The translations under genes and the position numbers were made by a program. Below are positions 1-51,773 of a stretch of 64,000 nucleotides of DNA, piece after piece. The first letter of the stretch is position 1; every line of letters starts with the position of its first letter. Location: contig CM053256.1 in NCBI GenBank assembly GCA_028583405.1, positions 11,358,494-11,422,493 on the forward strand, given 5' to 3'. Under the pieces are notes generated by a model, which was given only the letters and a program-made list of their open reading frames with translations, did no database searches and was not told the DNA's origin. This DNA is from Pogonophryne albipinna (Eukaryota > Chordata > Actinopteri > Perciformes > Artedidraconidae).

Positions 1-840
1 GCACAAAAAGGATGTGACAACCAAGTTTGTACAAATGAAATGAAACCATGCAAAAGGAAAGGGATTGACAAATGGATGAATTGATGAATGGATGTGTGTT
101 GTAGGAGCAGAGCCGGTAGAGGGATGTGAGAAACTTCTCCATCTGGCAGGCCAAAGTTTGGGTTCTCCTCATTCACTCCTTACCTCACCTTCTCACCTGG
201 TTCTTATCAACTCTCCTGACAGAAAACACACTGTGCTGCTCCACTGCACTTTACTACACTGTGAGACTGGCAGTGGAGTTTAATTCAGCACTAATCATAT
301 ATGGCTGTAAAGCTTAGTTTAATTAAAACAAACTCCACACAATGATAAACAGCAGCTTGAGAGTTTGGCTCAAAGTGTGTGGGACATTCTCCTATTTTTC
401 TCTGCCCTGCACACGATTAGATAGATTTTTTTGATAAGACATTTTTTTATAGTCTCGTCTCGCCCGTCACCTCTTCAAACTGTTTTTCATTGCACGATAT
501 TATTTTCAGCACAAGAGAAGTATGTTTCCTCGGAGGTTTAGTTAGTGGGAATATCGCCTGTTGTTGAGTGAAACGGTAAGCGGGCCAAAACGGCATAAAT
601 TTACACAGCTCAAGAGATTTCTGCTGTAAATCGACATATTAATTCAACCAATTCAAGAAATGCATCACTGTTTTAACTGGTATGGTTTAATAAAGTGGTG
701 TATGGTAATATATGAAGTACGCATTTTTGTGCTTTCTGTGTATAATTCTGCACTCATTTGACATGGTGGCTGTTAATCTCACTTAATCTTATTTATTGTT
801 TCTGTGTGAAACTCACAATTCGCTGCAGAAAATCTGTCTG
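1..840. other. 5' flank of itga8, no gene seen
   Basis: This is AT-rich DNA upstream of the itga8 leader. The short ORFs here show no recognisable protein features and no codon-like pattern. I see no transposon ends with target duplications and no conserved non-coding element that I can name. CpG density rises only after about 840, where the likely promoter begins. Confidence 0.6.
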
Positions 841-850
841 CCATAAAAGG
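841..850 (+). promoter_or_regulatory. CArG box (SRF site) in itga8 promoter region
   Basis: The ten bases CCATAAAAGG match the serum response factor consensus CC(A/T)6GG exactly. They lie 334 bp upstream of the itga8 ATG, at the edge of a CpG-richer stretch (850-1060). Mammalian ITGA8 is expressed in smooth muscle and mesenchyme, and as I recall it is an SRF/myocardin-responsive gene, so a functional site is plausible. The ATAAAA core could instead act as a weak TATA element. Function is inferred; only the match is seen. Confidence 0.6.
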
Positions 851-1183
851 AGCGGTGACGCGCCCGTCCCGTTGCGCGCTCAGATCGTATGAGTGAGTGA
901 GTGTGTGCGTGTGTGAGTGTGTAGGGGGTAAAGTTTTAAGCAGAGGGCGGGGGCGCGGCTGTGTGTAGTCTTGGGACTCTGTGCAGACCTGGTGGTTTCA
1001 TGGTGTCAGGAGGCATTTTTGGGGGAGAGCAGTGACAGCAAGTTGGCGCGCTTAAACTAGGACAAACCTCACCTGCACGGAGGAAACCATCTCTGTCTCT
1101 CTCGCTCTTTCTCCCCCTCTTCTGCTTTCTCCCTGTTCCCTCTCATTTTTCTGGAATAGTGCGTTCCTTGGTGTTCTTCGGGG
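851..1183 (+). promoter_or_regulatory. itga8: itga8 promoter and 5' UTR region
   Basis: This GC- and CpG-richer stretch contains a TG-rich block (900-925), a G-rich block (about 925-960) and a CT-rich leader (1090-1150). It leads directly into the itga8 initiator ATG at 1184. The transcription start cannot be fixed from sequence alone. No upstream exon is needed, because the first coding exon carries the signal peptide. Confidence 0.5.
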
Positions 1184-40883
<39,700 letters not shown>

Positions 40884-42030
40884 GAAGATGTGGGACAACC
40901 TACTATCAAAAGACTGTGGTTTGGGAGGGATGTGAACCTTCTGAGTAATTTAAATCAGATCTGAGATCTGTATTAGTCGGATCTTACTTTCCTTGGCTGG
41001 AGGTCCTCTTCCTCTATGGTAATGAAACTGACAGTCTGAAGAGCGCAGCGCCACACAGGCTGGGACCAAAGAACGAGGTTCAGAATGGGACCAAACCACA
41101 CTAAACCGGCCCAATCACACACACACATGCCCATTGTTTATCCATGGTGATGAAGCACCAGGACTGACGTCAGAATGGACTTTGTTGTGAAGACAATGCT
41201 TTAAATGTTTCTGAACATTTCTGTGTGTGTGTAGCTGAAGCAAGTAGACATAAGATGTATGCACAAGTGCTGTTGTGAGTGAGTGAGTGAGTGAGAGAGA
41301 GTGTGTGTGTGTCTATGTATGGGTGTATGTAGGTACTGTACATATGTGTGTGTCCTTTAGGTGCATCTCATGTCAACCTTTCCTTCAGATGTAATTATTT
41401 CCCACCCTGATTGTATTTAACTGGGCTGTATAAAGATTTGAACACACACACACACATGCAGATGCAGCCACACGTATAAACATAAAGGCACAGAGTTAAT
41501 GTCTATATTTATGAATGTATGTGCAATATTTGGACGTTGTGTTATAATGAAGCTTGTTTACACTGGCATTATTTTATTAGAGCTTAATGTTTCCATTGTC
41601 TATGTATTAATTGGTATATTAGAAATAAGTGAAGCTGAACAACAAAGCAATTGTTTGGATTGATTAACTGTAAAGTCCCCCTTGTACATTTTGAAGAGCA
41701 AGCAGACAAATAACTAACTTATTATTGTCTTGTCTGATACAATGACTTTAAAATGTTATCTTAAGAAACAGATGATATATCCACAGCTGAAGCCCTGTCC
41801 ATATCAAAAACCCATGCTAAAACACATACTGTGTAAGGCATTTTAAAAGTGATTCATGTTGCCATTTGCTTATTTGATATTATCATATTGTGCACAGGCA
41901 GGCAGAACACAGCTGTCAGGGCATCAACAGCACGCTGAATATAAAATGAACCCTTAATGTGTCATGATTGAGTTGTGCGTTTTTTGTTAATGTGAAGTTT
42001 GATCAGAATAAAGTTATGTTTGATTACTTT
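40884..42030 (+). other. itga8: itga8 3' UTR (inferred)
   Basis: The sequence from the stop codon to the AATAAA at 42007-42012 is AT-rich with short TG/GAGT runs (41277-41345). The end about 15-25 nt past that signal is inferred; other signals could be used. Confidence 0.6.
42007..42012 (+). terminator. Polyadenylation signal, itga8
   Basis: A canonical AATAAA 1.12 kb after the itga8 stop codon, followed by T-rich sequence. Confidence 0.55.
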
Positions 42031-43739
42031 ATTTCCATCCATTCAACTGGACCATACATTGTATTATAATTTATTCTATATCCACATGCTTTGGGAATAT
42101 TCATTATGAATCGGAACACATGTGGATATACCTACTGTATAGCATTGATAAAGTAGCCAGAATCCTTTTTGATTGAATTATATTTATACAAAAGATTTGG
42201 ATCCGAGGCTGATGTCTCCACCTCCAAAGGAAGTACTCGTGGTCCCCCTGGTGGTGCATTGTGGGAATGAACCTGCATCACTGTTTATCTTGAGGAGCAG
42301 CACAGTGAAAGGTGTAGATGTGTGAGGAAGGACAGGGACCTCTGGTGGTGATCCATGTATGTCAGAATACATTTCAGATAGAAGCAGGTCTGTTAAAATG
42401 CTCCAGTGTTTTCCTGCTACAAGATGCTCTGGACAACCGCTTGTCGTAACATATAGTCTGTACATCTGTAATGCATGATGGGATATTGATTTTGTGGAGC
42501 CCCACAAAGTGTTGTTTTGGCAGGTGTGTTTTCTAGTGCTGTTTTTAGTTATGAGACATGAACATTTATTGTTACAATATGTGTTGGACTAGCAGAGCCT
42601 ACAGTTCACCCACAAAGGGGAATCCACACTGCATCCAACTGGAATATTCCTTAAAGAAAACATGCTCCTATCTAATTATCTCAGGTGCAGTATAGCATGT
42701 TTGTCACTGCTTTTAATCAGCAACCTTTAAAATGTATTGCCAATTTACACACAATCATTTTGTTTGACATGGAGCTTCCCTGGTGTTTCGGTTGTGAGTG
42801 ATTCAATGCACATGTAGCTCAGACTGCTGCAGTTATTAAATTAGTCGCTCAATATTTCAATAATTGCATCAATTCAAACACCACGTGTGTTTAATGAGTT
42901 ATTAGACTGCAAATAGAATTACTATTCATCAGCGGGGGAAGCTAGTAACCCAGATCATTTTAAAACACAGCGTGAGTGATTTACATGTTATCTGCTCCTA
43001 TACCTTCAACTGAAGGCCTGTGTGCATGTTTTCGGCCCATTGTGCAGCGCTGCTGAACTCATTCAGGCCGTGACCTTTAATGGTGCGCGTCATGTGACTG
43101 AAGCAGTTCAACAACATGTGAACAGAAGTTATGCTGCTCATAGGAAATGTCTTTCTAATGCTTCACCTCATCAATCACCACATTGCATTCCATTGATGAT
43201 ATTCATGTTTATCCTAAATTGTTTTGTTTTCTACCTTTAGTTTTTATCAGAGTAGCCTATAATCTTTAACATTAAATTCAGTATGTATATATATATATAT
43301 ATATATACACTGTATATACACAGTGTATGTTTCAGAAGAAAGAGGTCAGAATATAAAGGGAGATATTATTTCTTTAAAAAAAAAAAATTAAAGTACAAAT
43401 AAACTCACTAAAAGTAAAAAGAAAAAAAAACGTTTTATTATTTGTAAACCATATCAAAATATAAATTATATTTAGGGAAAAAGGGGTAAAAGCATTTTTC
43501 AGCCAGAAATTCTGCCATCACTCTGCTCACATAGTCCGTACTTCAGTTGTCAGTGCTGGTATTCAGAATCTGAAAGTTTCTTGTGGGAAATATCAAAGCA
43601 AGCGAGCAGAGGTGAAGATATTATCAGGCTTCTCTCTAGTGGAAACATTTATCACAGTCGCACAGCTGCCAAACCACATATTCACATACAAAGCCTGCCA
43701 AAACACACAATTCTCACAAAAAAAGACACACTGCATTTT
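42031..43739. other. Convergent intergenic region, itga8/atxn1
   Basis: AT-rich sequence with a short (TA)n block at 43285-43308. A 107-aa minus-strand ORF (42184-42507) has no recognised domain and is probably chance. Some of this stretch could be extended 3' UTR of either gene. Confidence 0.45.
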
Positions 43740-43756
43740 TTTCTTTAGACTCTTTT

Positions 43757-43762
43757 TTTATT
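43757..43762 (-). terminator. Candidate polyadenylation signal, atxn1
   Basis: The plus strand reads TTTATT, that is AATAAA on the atxn1 strand, 3.4 kb after the stop codon. A second candidate is at 43434-43439. Mammalian ATXN1 has a very long 3' UTR, so a distal signal is reasonable. Confidence 0.4.
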
Positions 43763-45292
43763 TCTTTGAATATATTTGATCAAATGTAAAATCAAACATC
43801 TGAAGTAAAGATGTAACAGTTTCTGACTAGCAAACCTCAACACCATCAAATAAGGGAACATTATTGATAATTACTACAATAAGACATACTGTATCTTAGC
43901 TGAGATTTATCCAACAAACAGACCCGAATTACAAAATATTTTTTAAAAAGTCTTTACTCCCATAATATCCTGGTTTTGAGCTGGTGCGAAAGAAAATATA
44001 TGGTGAAGCAATATCCTTTGAAATAAATGCTGATGTATTTTTTTTAATTAAACTTCACTTCAAAGGTCTGTACATGGCGATCAGTGTTTCTCCTCTCCAC
44101 CGCTAACAAGGTCATACCAACATTATAATGGAAGACTTTGGCTATTTACAAATCACTGAGAGGCTGTACTGTTAGAGCACAGCTTCTCTCAGACATGCTG
44201 TACATTACATCTGTGTATTAGTTAGACTAAAACACCCCCCACCCAATATAACAAAGTGCAATTCCATAGATCACCACAAGGAGGTGAATTTACTGTCAAC
44301 ATCATTTAGAAAGGCTCTGAAAAGCTCGAATTTGGAGGGGGTCCAGCGTATTAGTAAGTACTTTTAATATAAACACCCACACACTCGTGGTCCACCCTCA
44401 CGGAGTGTGTCAGATACAGATTGCGTTGGATTTACACTACTGGGGGGCAGACCTACTTCTTGGTTTTTTGCCAATGTTCTCACCTAACTCAAAGCAAGAA
44501 TGTAATAAGTGTACTTCCCAAAATATGAATTTACTTCTTTAATCATCAATCCTACATGCCACAGTTGTGTCTGCGTCGTATCAGGTCTGCATTTGAAAAA
44601 TAATAAAATTACTTAAAGAAAATACAAATACAGACAACAAGAGAGGAAATGGCTAAGAAGACAAACGCATGAAACAGTACCTCTATTTTGTAACAGTGAA
44701 GAATATAAGACCACATCTTTTTGTAGAACAGTCAGTGGGCAGTGTTTAGCCTGAGCAGTCAAACACAAACAGAAGAGAACAGTCTGGTTACTCGGTTTAC
44801 AATAAACAACTTTACTAAGTAAATGGCTATTGTGATACATTGCAGTTCATATTCACACACACTGCATGTTGTGTGTAAGCCAAATTCAACTCTGAGGAGG
44901 AAACATGTGTGGATGTTCTCTGTAGCACATTCATGAACATTAGATCCATACCTGAACTGACAAAAACCATAGCAGGGCCACTTTGATATTAATGGAATGA
45001 TTGAAGAAGGAGGCGTTGTGGCACATACAGTACATAGGCTACATAAGGGTTAAAATATCTAAACACACACACACACTGTACACTCTGAAGGATACACGTT
45101 ACTGTACATGATCAACTCTGTCTGTCGTTCTCTGTATAGTAGCTTTATCAGTCATCAAAAATAAAGTTCAGATAGTTTGCCCGAAGTGTGTTTACATTTC
45201 TGATGAGAAACAGTCAGTTGAATATTTCCATTCAATCTAACAGCTGAGGATCAAGGACACCACCACACTCCCGCTGGATGCTTCATCAAAGT

Positions 45293-45610
<318 letters not shown>

Positions 45611-47133
45611 GAACTGTAGGATATTTATTTTGGCTCTACTCTAAGAAAGAAACACAAACACTGAACTAAGAGAAAGAAAGCTGTTTTAATCAAACAGCCA
45701 ATAACAGGTATGAACTTAAGTAAAAATTACCATCATTGAGGAAATTAGGTTTCAATGGTAGAACCCAAAGAACATGAGCTGCTGTGAACTAAGTACATAT
45801 ATCTACGGCCATAGTTTCTGTAAAGAAAGCTAAAGGATAGATCAATAGAATTGGAAGGTAAAGTTTTTTCCATCAAAACGTTAGTATCATGCCTTGTGTT
45901 TATATCTTTTTATGGTGTGTTTGAATTCAACGTTTCTGTTGTCAATATGATGTATAGGTTATGCGAATTATATAAAGACTGCAGTTTCTCTCATTGCTAC
46001 ACAGCCATTTAGTCTCTTTCAACTTTTTGTTTTGGTTGTATGGACTTCGAGTACCAATTCTGGAAGATAATATTATGTCAGTGTTTAGTTTGCTGCGCTT
46101 TTGCTAATCTAATTTAGCCTAGTTAGCCAACTATTGTTTATTATGCAATAGGAGTCCAAACATAAATTGGCTAAAAACTCACTTGTAGGTTTTAGCTAGA
46201 CCTTGGTTTTCTATTTGTACCGAATTAAAATGCAGAAAATAGCAGGGTTAGGGGTGGACACATGCTGTCAATGAAAGGAATTAAATACTTGTAATTTATG
46301 AAAGTACATTTGACTGAGGATCTTCATCAGAAGAATTGGGCTTGTGTGTAAGTGCTCTCACCTGCGCAGTGGTATCATTTTGTAAATTGATTGGAGAGTA
46401 AGGATTGATAATTAATTGATTTACATTCAGGCCTTTTCAGTCTTAATCTGTGCAGGTTGTATTGAAGACTGAGCTCACAGTTACAAGCTCACAAACACTT
46501 CTTATTCTGTTCTCCGTATGACAGCCACACAGAAAACACACCAACACACTCACAAAGGCAGACACAAATAAAAACCAGTGGCACAAAGACAGATATGCCA
46601 GCGCACATATCTGCAATGCTACGAAAATGTAAAAAATAGTTATAAAATCAAATAGAAAAACCTCAAGGCAGCAGATATCAAAGCCAAAATGATTGCGCTC
46701 TATGACTAAACCACTCGTAAACTTCACAACAAGCCAAGTGAACAGTGAAGCGAACAGGATGAGAGTCAGAGTATGGCTACCCACTTTGTACACGCTGACA
46801 TCGGGGTCTGTGCTTGTTCGTGTGATAAGAGGAATGGTTGACCAGTCTGCATCCAACAGGTTTACGTGACAAAGGAGAAGCAGCCTGTGATATGTGTCTC
46901 TCAGTCCATTCATACTCAACATTCACACTGCATTCATTTTTGCTTTCAGCATTGATTGCACTGATCTCGTGTGTGATACCACTTATGAAGTTGCTCTACT
47001 GTGCTTCAAAGTAGATATCAGATTTGTGTAAAGAAAAAGAAAAACATTTACATAGTGTGTAAACTCAGCCTATATTACAGTCCTCTGGATAGACAGGGGA
47101 TCAAAACAAAGCGTTAAAACCCCTTCAATTCTC

Positions 47134-47781
47134 TCAGCAGTCTATTCTTTTGCTCAAGCGCCTATCAATGCCAGTACTGGAGTGGCCCTCTATGCTGATT
47201 TTAACCTCGTGAGGGATGAAGGAGGGTTTGGGCAGAGTCAGAGGGGGCTCCTCCTCGGCTCTTTCAGTCTGGTCTCGCTCTGGAGCTGACCAGCGTCTCT
47301 TGCGGGATGTGGGTCTCTCTTGCTCACCACATTGTGTTTTGGTTAGAGCAGGCGTGTCTGTTTTCACTGATTCCTGTCTCTCTTCTCCATTCCCAGAGAC
47401 TGCCAGCATTGGTCCCGCTCCGTAGACCCCCTCCCCTGGTCCTGGTCCCTGCTCCCTCTCCAGCCTGTCTGCACTGGAAGCCTTCATGAGGAGGCCACTG
47501 TTTCTGCCCGCTGCGTTTGGACTCATACTGTTTCTTACAGTGGCCTCCACATTGTGACAGGACTCTGAGAGGGGCCCGGTCTTCAGCTTGGTGCCCAAAG
47601 CCTGACCCTCCGTTAGTGAGGTGGTCCTCAGGCCGCGGAGGGTCAGCGACACGCACACGTCGCCCACACACAGCTTAGCGCACGACAGCTCAAACAGCTG
47701 GGTGGTCCGGTCTGGGCAGCAGGAGGACCAGCCCTGGCCAAACACAAAGAAGGGATACTCCAACAGCACCTCCACACACAC
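47134..47781 (-). CDS. atxn1: atxn1 last coding exon
   Basis: Encodes residues 595-809. The exon begins after a CAG acceptor (plus-strand CTG at 47782-47784) with VCVEVLLEYPFFVFGQ, the second half of AXH. The nuclear/14-3-3 motif SRKRRWSAPE and the C-terminus follow. The ATG at 47802 is intronic and is not used. Confidence 0.95.
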   Translation of the reverse strand: MCVEVLLEYPFFVFGQGWSSCCPDRTTQLFELSCAKLCVGDVCVSLTLRGLRTTSLTEGQALGTKLKTGPLSESCHNVEATVRNSMSPNAAGRNSGLLMKASSADRLEREQGPGPGEGVYGAGPMLAVSGNGEERQESVKTDTPALTKTQCGEQERPTSRKRRWSAPERDQTERAEEEPPLTLPKPSFIPHEVKISIEGHSSTGIDRRLSKRIDC

Positions 47782-50477
47782 CTGGAGGTACACAACAAAC
47801 ACAGTTAGCTTATAGAAACAGAGTGAAACATTTATAAAAGAAAGCCCCTATGTGCAAATGTTTATGGGATTATGGACCTTGGAAATTAGTCTGTTGACGC
47901 AAGTTTTTGTTTAAAGAACAACAATTCTGAGGTCTTTTTTACAGGAGACATTTTGTTTGTGGGAGCTCATGAGTGATGGAGGAATAGCACGTAGCTGCTT
48001 TAGATTCAGGGTCCTGGTATGTGTGTGCTGGCTAACTTTGATAGACATGGAGTTGAGCCATTGCTATTATTAAAACCTCTGTTTTTCCTGCGTTGACAAC
48101 TCAAAATGTCTGCTGTTATTAACGTACTTTTTCAGAGCCAGACCAATATATTATTGTAGCTTATTAAAAATGAATTGATTAACAAGAAAACTGCACTGAC
48201 AAATGTACTGTTGCATAAAAAACAATCAATTGATCTTTATAAAATGTTGTGTAATTATGGTAACGTAGTCTAAAATATTAATATTATTATCAGCCAATTT
48301 ATCAGTTGAGCTCTGTAGCACTTTATAGATATGTGGTCTAATATTTATATGATAGCATGTGTGCTCTGCTGGAGGATAACGATATGAGGGGATAAGACGT
48401 TTTCAATTGTCTAAGTTTTAAATCAGATTGATTTTTTTTGTAACTGAGGGCTTTATTAATGACAAGAGTGAGCATTAGGGGAGCACAAACCACAATGTGT
48501 ATTACTGGTTGATACATTTTCTCATCAATTTAATTATATTTTTAAAATAATGTATAACTTAAATTTGAACGTATGTGTGCATTGCCATCTGCAGTCTTTG
48601 GGGGGCGCCAAAGTCTTTCCCATTTTACACATAGTGGGTTACAGAATGTAATTGATGGTTGATCATACAAGAATGATGAATAAGGAAAAGTTTACCTGGG
48701 CTTTGAGCTCTCCCACAGAGAACTGTATGACCACAGCATTAGGACTCTGCCCGTTGTCAATACGCTCCACAGTGCTCGAGTCAATCTTCAGCTCACTGCT
48801 TATCTCAGCACTCTGGATGAAGTCCTCCGTTTTCAGATCCTCCACGCGCTTCAGCTCCCCATCGGCCAGCTGGATGATGGAGCCTCGCATGAAGAATGGA
48901 GGAAGCGCCACAGGGGAAGAAGGAGGGGAGACGGAGTGGGAGGCTTGGATGGAAACATGGGTGGGACTGGGGACGGGAGCAGGGGTCGGGGAGGGCGTTG
49001 ACACCACCATGGGAGCCGAGTTTGAGGGCAGGACTGGCATCGGCGGTGCCGGAGCGACGGCAGGGGGTTGTTGGTTTCCATCTGGCCCAAGAGCCTCACA
49101 CTTGGACAGAGCTGTGGCCAGATAGGCATGTGGCATGGCAGTGGAGATCTGAGGGGTGCTTGTAGCAGTAACAGTACGACTAACCTCAATTTCTGTGCCG
49201 TTATTGGTGCCGCTGACTGGGATGAGAAGGGACTGACCGCTCGGGATGACCAGGTGCTGAGGCAGCGCCGCATGGTAGCTGACACCATGCTGATTTGCAC
49301 TGGTGATATAGCCAATGATAGGTGGCTGTGTGGAGGAGTAGAGATTGGCTGGCATCTCCTCGTGGGGAAGAGTGGTCTGGATGACTGTGTGAGGAGCAAC
49401 TGACTTAACCAAATCTGAGGAAGAGAGGGAGGTGAAGGAAGAAGATCTGGACACTGGTTTCCCCAAGATGATGCCTCCTTTCTCAGTCTGGACGAAGGAG
49501 ATCTTATTTGTGCCACAGTCGCGGTCTGCTCCGTGGTTGGGCTGGGCCACCAGAACCAGGGAGGTCTGGAGTCCTCCATGGTTGTGACCGTAGTCTGCAG
49601 GCAGGAGGATGTGTCTCGCCTCATAGCTGTGGACTTGGTGATGGTTCAAATGATGACTGTGAGTTTTAGTCTGTTTGATAACCTCTAGTTCCCCGTTCAG
49701 TAAACCCTTACCATGCCCTTCTGGTCTCTTTCCTATTGAACCATCTGCATACTGAACCAAGAGCTGAGAGGGAGCCAGGGTGAGCGTTTGAGGGAGGACG
49801 GTTGTGTGAGGGTGGAGCTGGAGGTGGGCGGTCTGTGAAGACATCGTGTTTCCGCTGACAGTCAGAGGTGTTCTGCTGTCCAGATGAATGTACTGGCTGG
49901 TGACCTGGGGAGAGCCCGGAAGTGACACCGGAGTCAGTTCTGTGGGAGAAAGGCCTATTTGAAACTGCTGCTCCCCTTTGTTGTTGGGGGAGATGAGAGC
50001 AGTGGTGTAACCATCGAGATGGGAACGCTGTCCTATGGTAGAGCTGTTATGTGCAGAGCTAGCATTGATGATGTGAGAGGCGATGTAGCCGGCGTAGGGT
50101 CCGGAGCTGATGAACTGAACGTTGGGTCCCAGCTGAGCGAACTGGATAGTCCCGGCCTGCTGGGGCATGGCGGTGGGGTAAACCGCCGGCAGAGAGGTGA
50201 GGGGCATTGCAGACAGAGGAGCGGCCGAGGAATAGATAGAAGTGGCAGGAGAAGAGGAGGAAGTTGAGGAAATCGTACATCTCGGGCTCTCTGCGTCCCT
50301 GGACCTGCAGCGTTCACTGGCTACACTTGCCAGCCAAGCTAGGTTCTCGGTGTGGGGACTGTCGGCCATCACCGCAGCTGGAGGGGCTGCCACCACCACC
50401 GGCCTCTGCTCCAGAGCCAGGATCTCACGCTTCTTTGGTGGCAGGCATCCATTACTGCGCTCTTGATTGGATTTCAT
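47134..50477 (-). CDS. atxn1: Ataxin-1 (two coding exons)
   Basis: Nuclear RNA-binding protein and transcriptional co-repressor partner (Capicua, ATXN1L in mammals). Exons 50477-48696 and 47781-47134 join in phase 0 to 809 aa (human reference about 815). The N-terminus MKSNQERSNGCLPPKKRE is nearly identical to ATXN1 and differs from ATXN1L. The AXH domain (about 526-650) spans the intron: GSIIQLADGELKRVEDLKTE, KIDSSTVERI, then EYPFFVFGQGWSSCCPDRT. RKRRWSAPE carries Ser759, equivalent to human Ser776, in the 14-3-3/UHM-ligand motif. PPLTLPKPSFIP follows. There is no polyglutamine tract: the matching site has only GEQQFQ (168-173). About ten extra residues follow the usual IEGRSNVGK end. Which teleost duplicate (1a or 1b) this is cannot be decided. 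Confidence 0.95.
47782..48695 (-). other. atxn1 intron within the AXH domain
   Basis: A 0.9-kb AT-rich intron with donor GTAAAC and a CAG acceptor. Its position inside AXH matches the intron known between the two coding exons of ATXN1. No repeats or other genes are seen. Confidence 0.85.
48696..50477 (-). CDS. atxn1: atxn1 first coding exon
   Basis: Encodes residues 1-594 in one 1782-nt exon, as in other vertebrates. It contains Ser/Thr/Pro-rich low-complexity segments, the block HTVIQTT...IGYITSANQ...LPQHLVIPSGQSLLIPV that aligns in order with human ATXN1, and the first AXH half ending VVIQFSVGELKAQ before the donor. Confidence 0.96.
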
Positions 50478-50715
50478 TGTGCCAGCGTGGTTTTAATATT
50501 CCCAGGTAGTAATTCTAACTCTTTCTCTCTGCTCCACTCAATGGTTATGTGCAGCCTTTCTGTGATCTGTGTGGCTCTATTTGTTTTCACTGGTGGACAG
50601 CTCCAGGTCTCAGACCAGAGAAGATGGAATCACTCCAGCTCACAAAATGAGCTCCATAGACTTCATGAGGAATCATCTCTGACAGATCCACCTCCTCCAC
50701 GATGTCGTCAAGAAT
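50478..50715 (-). other. atxn1: atxn1 5' UTR part of the coding exon
   Basis: On the minus strand a T/C-rich tract plus CAG ends at 50716, and the exon then runs to the ATG at 50477. The acceptor looks good (TTCTTTTCTCCCATCAG), and mammalian ATXN1 also has its ATG internal to this exon. A 29-codon upstream ORF lies inside. Confidence 0.6.
50587..50676 (-). other. Upstream ORF in the atxn1 leader
   Basis: ATG at 50676 to TGA at 50587 gives 29 codons, starting MIPHEVYGAHF, 109 nt before the main ATG. Human ATXN1 has a long leader with upstream ATGs that lower translation, so a similar role is plausible. It depends on the exon boundary being correct. Confidence 0.4.
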
Positions 50716-51711
50716 CTGATGGGAGAAAAGAATCTAAAATCAGACACTCAGGTACCAGCACATAACAATGAACAAGCCCAAATCCTATACTAAACAGATG
50801 TTTGTTGACCTCTTTGACAGCTTCTGTATCGATTAACTTAATTTAGCTTGACTTGATTTTATGTTCAATTCAATCTTATTATGTGGATTGCACTGCCGAA
50901 CTAGCTCTCATAGCACAGCCTGTAGTTGTGAACCATTATCACAAACTGTGCCTACAAAAAACTGCATGTTTGAGGAGTTGTTCTTTTTAACAAGGTGGGT
51001 ATAAAGACAAAATCGGATATTGGTATGTATTTCTATTACAGTGGCTTAAGGATCGATTACCTATCCCTGAATAAACCCACAACTGCTTTTTTTATAGATA
51101 TTTGACATTAGATTCAATCATAACATTAAGAACAACTGATAAGCTGTGCAATTTAAGAAAACAAGTGGACAAAATAACTGCAGGAAGTTTGGGTAAGACG
51201 AGCAATTTGGATGAGTTTTGGCCAGTTAATTTCCTGTGTAAAAGTGTTCCGGTTTTATATTACAAATATAATACAATTATAACTATGTGTCCAGTTTTTT
51301 TAAATTATTATTATAAAAAAAAATCCTACATACATAATATAATTATTTTTTACATAAATCAGTTTAAATAATTGCTTGGCCATCCCCCATCAAGTATTCA
51401 TATAAAGCTTGTGTTTAGGTGTTCAGTGTGACATTTACTGTGAGATTTATTTTTAAAAACACGTTTGAACCACTGAAAATCTGAAAGACCTTGCGAACCC
51501 CCATAAAGCTTTGGCCAACCCAAAGTTCAGAACTAGTAGTCCAATGCATTTGAACCTCGAAAGATGTCCCTTACGTTTTTCCACACTCACCTACCCTTTA
51601 ACATTAGTAGTGATATATGACATACAGGAAAGTACAGCGTTGTGTCAATTACATAACATGTAAAAGTGCTCGTTCATGTTTTCACCACCAGGCAGAAGTT
51701 TCCTGAAATGC

Positions 51712-51712
<1 letters not shown>

Positions 51713-51772
<60 letters not shown>
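51713..51772 (-). repeat. (CA)30 in the atxn1 sense
   Basis: 60 bp of GT on the plus strand, i.e. CA if read in the atxn1 pre-mRNA. Confidence 0.95.

Positions 51773-51773
<1 letters not shown>

Noticed and set aside
46443..46922. 159-aa minus-strand ORF with hydrophobic segments
   Set aside because: It lies in the inferred atxn1 3' UTR and has no recognisable domain or splice context. Hydrophobicity comes from T-rich sequence.
48652..49125. 157-aa plus-strand ORF opposite atxn1
   Set aside because: Mirror of the Pro/Ser-rich ataxin-1 coding sequence; no independent support.
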